A DNA stretch of 54,757 nucleotides from an uncultured Lachnospiraceae bacterium (GTDB lineage: Bacteria; Bacillota; Clostridia; Lachnospirales; Lachnospiraceae): contig URMK01000045.1 of the NCBI GenBank assembly GCA_900548905.1, positions 1 to 54,757 on the forward strand, given 5' to 3'. Shown one piece after another: positions 52,559-54,757 of this stretch (positions are counted from its first letter, which is position 1; every line of letters begins with the position of its first letter). The position numbers were made by a program, and so were the translations under genes. The notes below the pieces were generated by a model. The model worked only from the letters and a program-made list of their open reading frames with translations. It was not told where the DNA came from and ran no database searches.

Positions 52559-54629
52559 TCATCCGCCAGGTATTACAGCTGCAGAGCGTGTGCTCCTCCC
52601 CTGCCTTCAACGGACGGTAGGCAGGCCTTTCCTCCTCCAGCTCCGGCAGCCGTTCCAGCTTTCCGCACGCATAGGCCAGCAGCCTTCTCTGCGCGCTTTC
52701 CATTCTTGCCAGAAGTCCGCCAATCCTGATATCCAGCACTTCAAAGCCGTAGATCTTACTTTCCGTATCCCATACGGCTTCCCTGCACCTTTTATATTCC
52801 TTCACCTTTTCCATACAGGAAGGGATTTCCTCTTCGGCAATCTTTTGTATCGTCTCCCGATCCTTTTCCTTATAAGCCGCGCACAGCCGGTTTCCCATGC
52901 CCGCTTTCACGGAAAGCACATCCGCCAGGTGGATATAAAGCTCCAGGACCCCATCCTCCACAGCCGTCTCGCTTCCGGCCAGATCCTGCAGCTTCTCCCG
53001 GAGCAAATCATAATATGTATCCAGATTATGCCCCCCTGCCGCCGCAATACAATCCCCGGATGCCGCACCGGCTTTTGCAGACGGACCGGCCTTCATAAAG
53101 GCATCGGCCTCTCTCACCTGTCCGTCAAACAGCCCCAGCAGAATATCCTGATAGAACAGATACTTGGAAGGATTATCATACGTCTCGCTGCCCGGAACCG
53201 CATCGAATTCCCCCAACGCCATATACGCATCATAGCTGCTTCCCGTGAGGAACTCAAACTGCTCCTTCAGCTGTTCTCTGTCCGGCTGCTCCGAAAATCC
53301 ATGCTCCGCAAACAGTACAATAGAGGGAAGGCCTGCTGCCATAGGCGTTTCCGCACCATCATCCTGCCACATGGTACATACCGCTTCCCGGATCCCTTCC
53401 GCCTTACATGCACGCATGGCGGCTTCCGTGGTGGAAAAAGCCACGCGGAAATTCGGGGCAAGACCGTTCCAAACCCAGCCTCCTCCGGCAAAAACAGTTT
53501 TTTCCGACAACTGTCTGTGCATATGAAGATACGCCTTATAGAAATTTTCATCCGTATGATAATAATCCCAATAAACCAGGCCAATTTCCCTGGGAGGCTT
53601 AACCGCTCCGGAAAGATCGGTATCCAGAGGCACATCATAATATTCACTGGCAGGAGAATTCATACGCAGGTACATATCGCTCCAGATCATCGGCTCCAGC
53701 CCCAGTTCCCGGCAGATACCCGCCACCTTGTCCAAATGCTTTGTCATGATTTCGGCCTTGGTATGATATCCGTTTTTCAGCAGATAATTCCCCAGCCCCA
53801 AAGACCAGGCCTCATCCATTCCCAGATGCACACGCCTGCTGCGGAAAGGTTCCGACGCGGAACGGATACAGGCTTTTACAAAATCATAAACCTTCTCCTC
53901 TCCCACCAGCAGAATATCCTCCGTATCGCGGGTTCCCTGCATCACATCCCAGCGCAACGCCGTTTTCAGATGGGCAAGCGCCTGGATACAGGGAACCATT
54001 TCAATACCGAACAGCTGTGCATAATCATCACATTCCTTCAGTTCTTCCCTGGTATATCTTCCCCGGAACGCCCCAAAATAAGGATACTCCGGCACCTCAT
54101 AGGTGTCCTCGGTATAAAGCATCATGGTATTCATACCTAAGGAAGCCTGTATGCGGATATATTTTTTTATGCTTTCCACACGCAGCACACTGTTTCTGGA
54201 ACAATCCAGCATGGTGCCGTTTTTATCCAGGTATACGTTTTCCCTGCGGCGGAAGCTTTCCACAGCCATACCTGCATGCATGGCCTCCTGCTTTTCCAGC
54301 TCCCGTACCAGAGTCATCAGTGCACGGAACAAGAAGGTTTTTCCACCGGCCTTCAGCACAGCCTTCCCCTTCCTTAAACCGTCCGCCTCTCCACAGCTGA
54401 ACTCCGTCACAACCTCCCCGTCCGGGCCAGCTTTCATGTCTTCCGAACCGGCCTGCCCCCCGGGAACCAGTTCCATCCATATTTCCACGGGTGTTTCCAT
54501 CCCGCCGTTCAGAACCGGATTCACCTTCTCCGCGGCTTCCTCCGCAGCTACCTGATGGTGCCTTTCCTCCAACAGCTCCCGCATCCCGGCCAGATATTCC
54601 TCCCGGCCATTCATCAGCTTAAAATACAT
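52536..54629 (-). CDS. GH20 beta-N-acetylhexosaminidase-like protein
   Basis: The 697-residue protein has a GH20 TIM barrel: LGMNTMMLYTEDTYEVPEYP, FGIEMVPCIQALAHL and the catalytic Asp-Glu pair in HLGMDEAWSLGLG. Residues WSDMYLRM and GGWVWNGLAPN line the barrel further on. It would remove terminal GlcNAc or GalNAc. No signal peptide is seen. The frame extends to 54719; AGGAGAAGG ahead of the ATG at 54629 fixes the start. MKAGPSAKAGAAS near the C-terminal third may be degenerate copies of the 18-bp repeat. A terminator separates it from the transporter operon. Confidence 0.88.
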   Translation of the reverse strand: MYFKLMNGREEYLAGMRELLEERHHQVAAEEAAEKVNPVLNGGMETPVEIWMELVPGGQAGSEDMKAGPDGEVVTEFSCGEADGLRKGKAVLKAGGKTFLFRALMTLVRELEKQEAMHAGMAVESFRRRENVYLDKNGTMLDCSRNSVLRVESIKKYIRIQASLGMNTMMLYTEDTYEVPEYPYFGAFRGRYTREELKECDDYAQLFGIEMVPCIQALAHLKTALRWDVMQGTRDTEDILLVGEEKVYDFVKACIRSASEPFRSRRVHLGMDEAWSLGLGNYLLKNGYHTKAEIMTKHLDKVAGICRELGLEPMIWSDMYLRMNSPASEYYDVPLDTDLSGAVKPPREIGLVYWDYYHTDENFYKAYLHMHRQLSEKTVFAGGGWVWNGLAPNFRVAFSTTEAAMRACKAEGIREAVCTMWQDDGAETPMAAGLPSIVLFAEHGFSEQPDREQLKEQFEFLTGSSYDAYMALGEFDAVPGSETYDNPSKYLFYQDILLGLFDGQVREADAFMKAGPSAKAGAASGDCIAAAGGHNLDTYYDLLREKLQDLAGSETAVEDGVLELYIHLADVLSVKAGMGNRLCAAYKEKDRETIQKIAEEEIPSCMEKVKEYKRCREAVWDTESKIYGFEVLDIRIGGLLARMESAQRRLLAYACGKLERLPELEEERPAYRPLKAGEEHTLCSCNTWRMIVSASPV

Positions 54630-54686
54630 AAAATCCTTCTCCTCACCTTTCCGCGGCATTCCGCCCGCTTTTTCAGTTTTTAAGTA

Positions 54687-54757
54687 ACAGTTCAGACGGC
54701 CTTTTGTGTCCTGCGGCATCCCCCTCCCTGCATTTCCCTGGGGCGGCGGTGCTGCAA
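54687..54757. repeat. 35-bp module and partial MITE-like arm at the window edge
   Basis: 54687-54721 matches 23525-23559 (AGTTCAGACGGC and GCGGCATCCCC with equal spacing). 54734-54757 reads TTCCCTG followed by GGGCGGCGGTGCTGCAA. This equals the inner arm of the element at 23287-23312 apart from a two-base gap. The element is cut by the window end, so completeness is unknown. Confidence 0.6.

Noticed and set aside
53060..53105. Additional 18-bp repeat units in GH20 (MKAGPSAKAGAAS)
   Set aside because: The spacing and bases are too diverged for a firm call; kept only as a possible degenerate copy.

Overview
The window looks like a chromosomal segment of a gut-type Lachnospiraceae (Clostridia). 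The evidence is a bacterial V-type ATPase operon, a Spo0A-type DNA-binding domain (endospore lineage), Firmicutes-style promoters and ribosome binding sites, and a very large glycan-utilisation locus driven by an ABC transporter. I could not run a database search, so the genus is not assigned. No tRNA, rRNA, CRISPR array or prophage was seen.

Layout. (1) 1-9.7 kb, minus strand: nine V-type ATPase subunits in the order G/H-C-I-K-F-E-A-B-D, followed by an overlapping tyrosine-phosphatase gene and a terminator. (2) 9.8-13.6 kb: a shortened Spo0A paralog without the phospho-receiver core, a divergent XRE regulator, an FAD-dependent oxidoreductase of the amine-oxidase/UDP-galactopyranose-mutase type, and a convergent SPASM radical SAM protein. 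(3) 13.8-18.5 kb: a polytopic membrane protein, a c-di-GMP phosphodiesterase with a broken GGDEF domain, and a divergent protein with an even more degenerate GGDEF-like domain. (4) 18.5-23.2 kb: a sulfur block with an Rrf2 regulator, metQ-metI-metN and cysK, including a possible leader peptide in front of metN. (5) 23.2-23.5 kb: a 293-bp perfect-ended hairpin element with an 8-bp target duplication, which looks like a MITE.

(6) 23.7-51.9 kb: 19 consecutive minus-strand genes, many overlapping or a few bases apart. They start with a sugar ABC transporter and a ROK repressor. Then come GH36, GH2 (beta-mannosidase-like), GH13_18 phosphorylase-like and two GH38 alpha-mannosidase genes. Sugar kinases, aldolases, a SIS isomerase, a racemase-like protein, an MBL hydrolase and a double FAD-oxidoreductase complete the set. 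(7) 52.2-54.7 kb: a GH20 beta-N-acetylhexosaminidase. The enzyme set (GH20, GH38, GH2, GH36) fits import and breakdown of mannose-, HexNAc- and galactose-containing glycans such as N-glycan fragments; this is inference.

The most unusual signal is a family of 18-bp tandem repeats, consensus ATGGAAGCNNNNGCATCC on the minus strand. They sit inside coding sequences of at least six genes, all within the glycan locus. They preserve the host frame but are read in different phases in different genes, so the DNA and not the peptide appears to be what spreads. None was found in the housekeeping genes of the first 23 kb.
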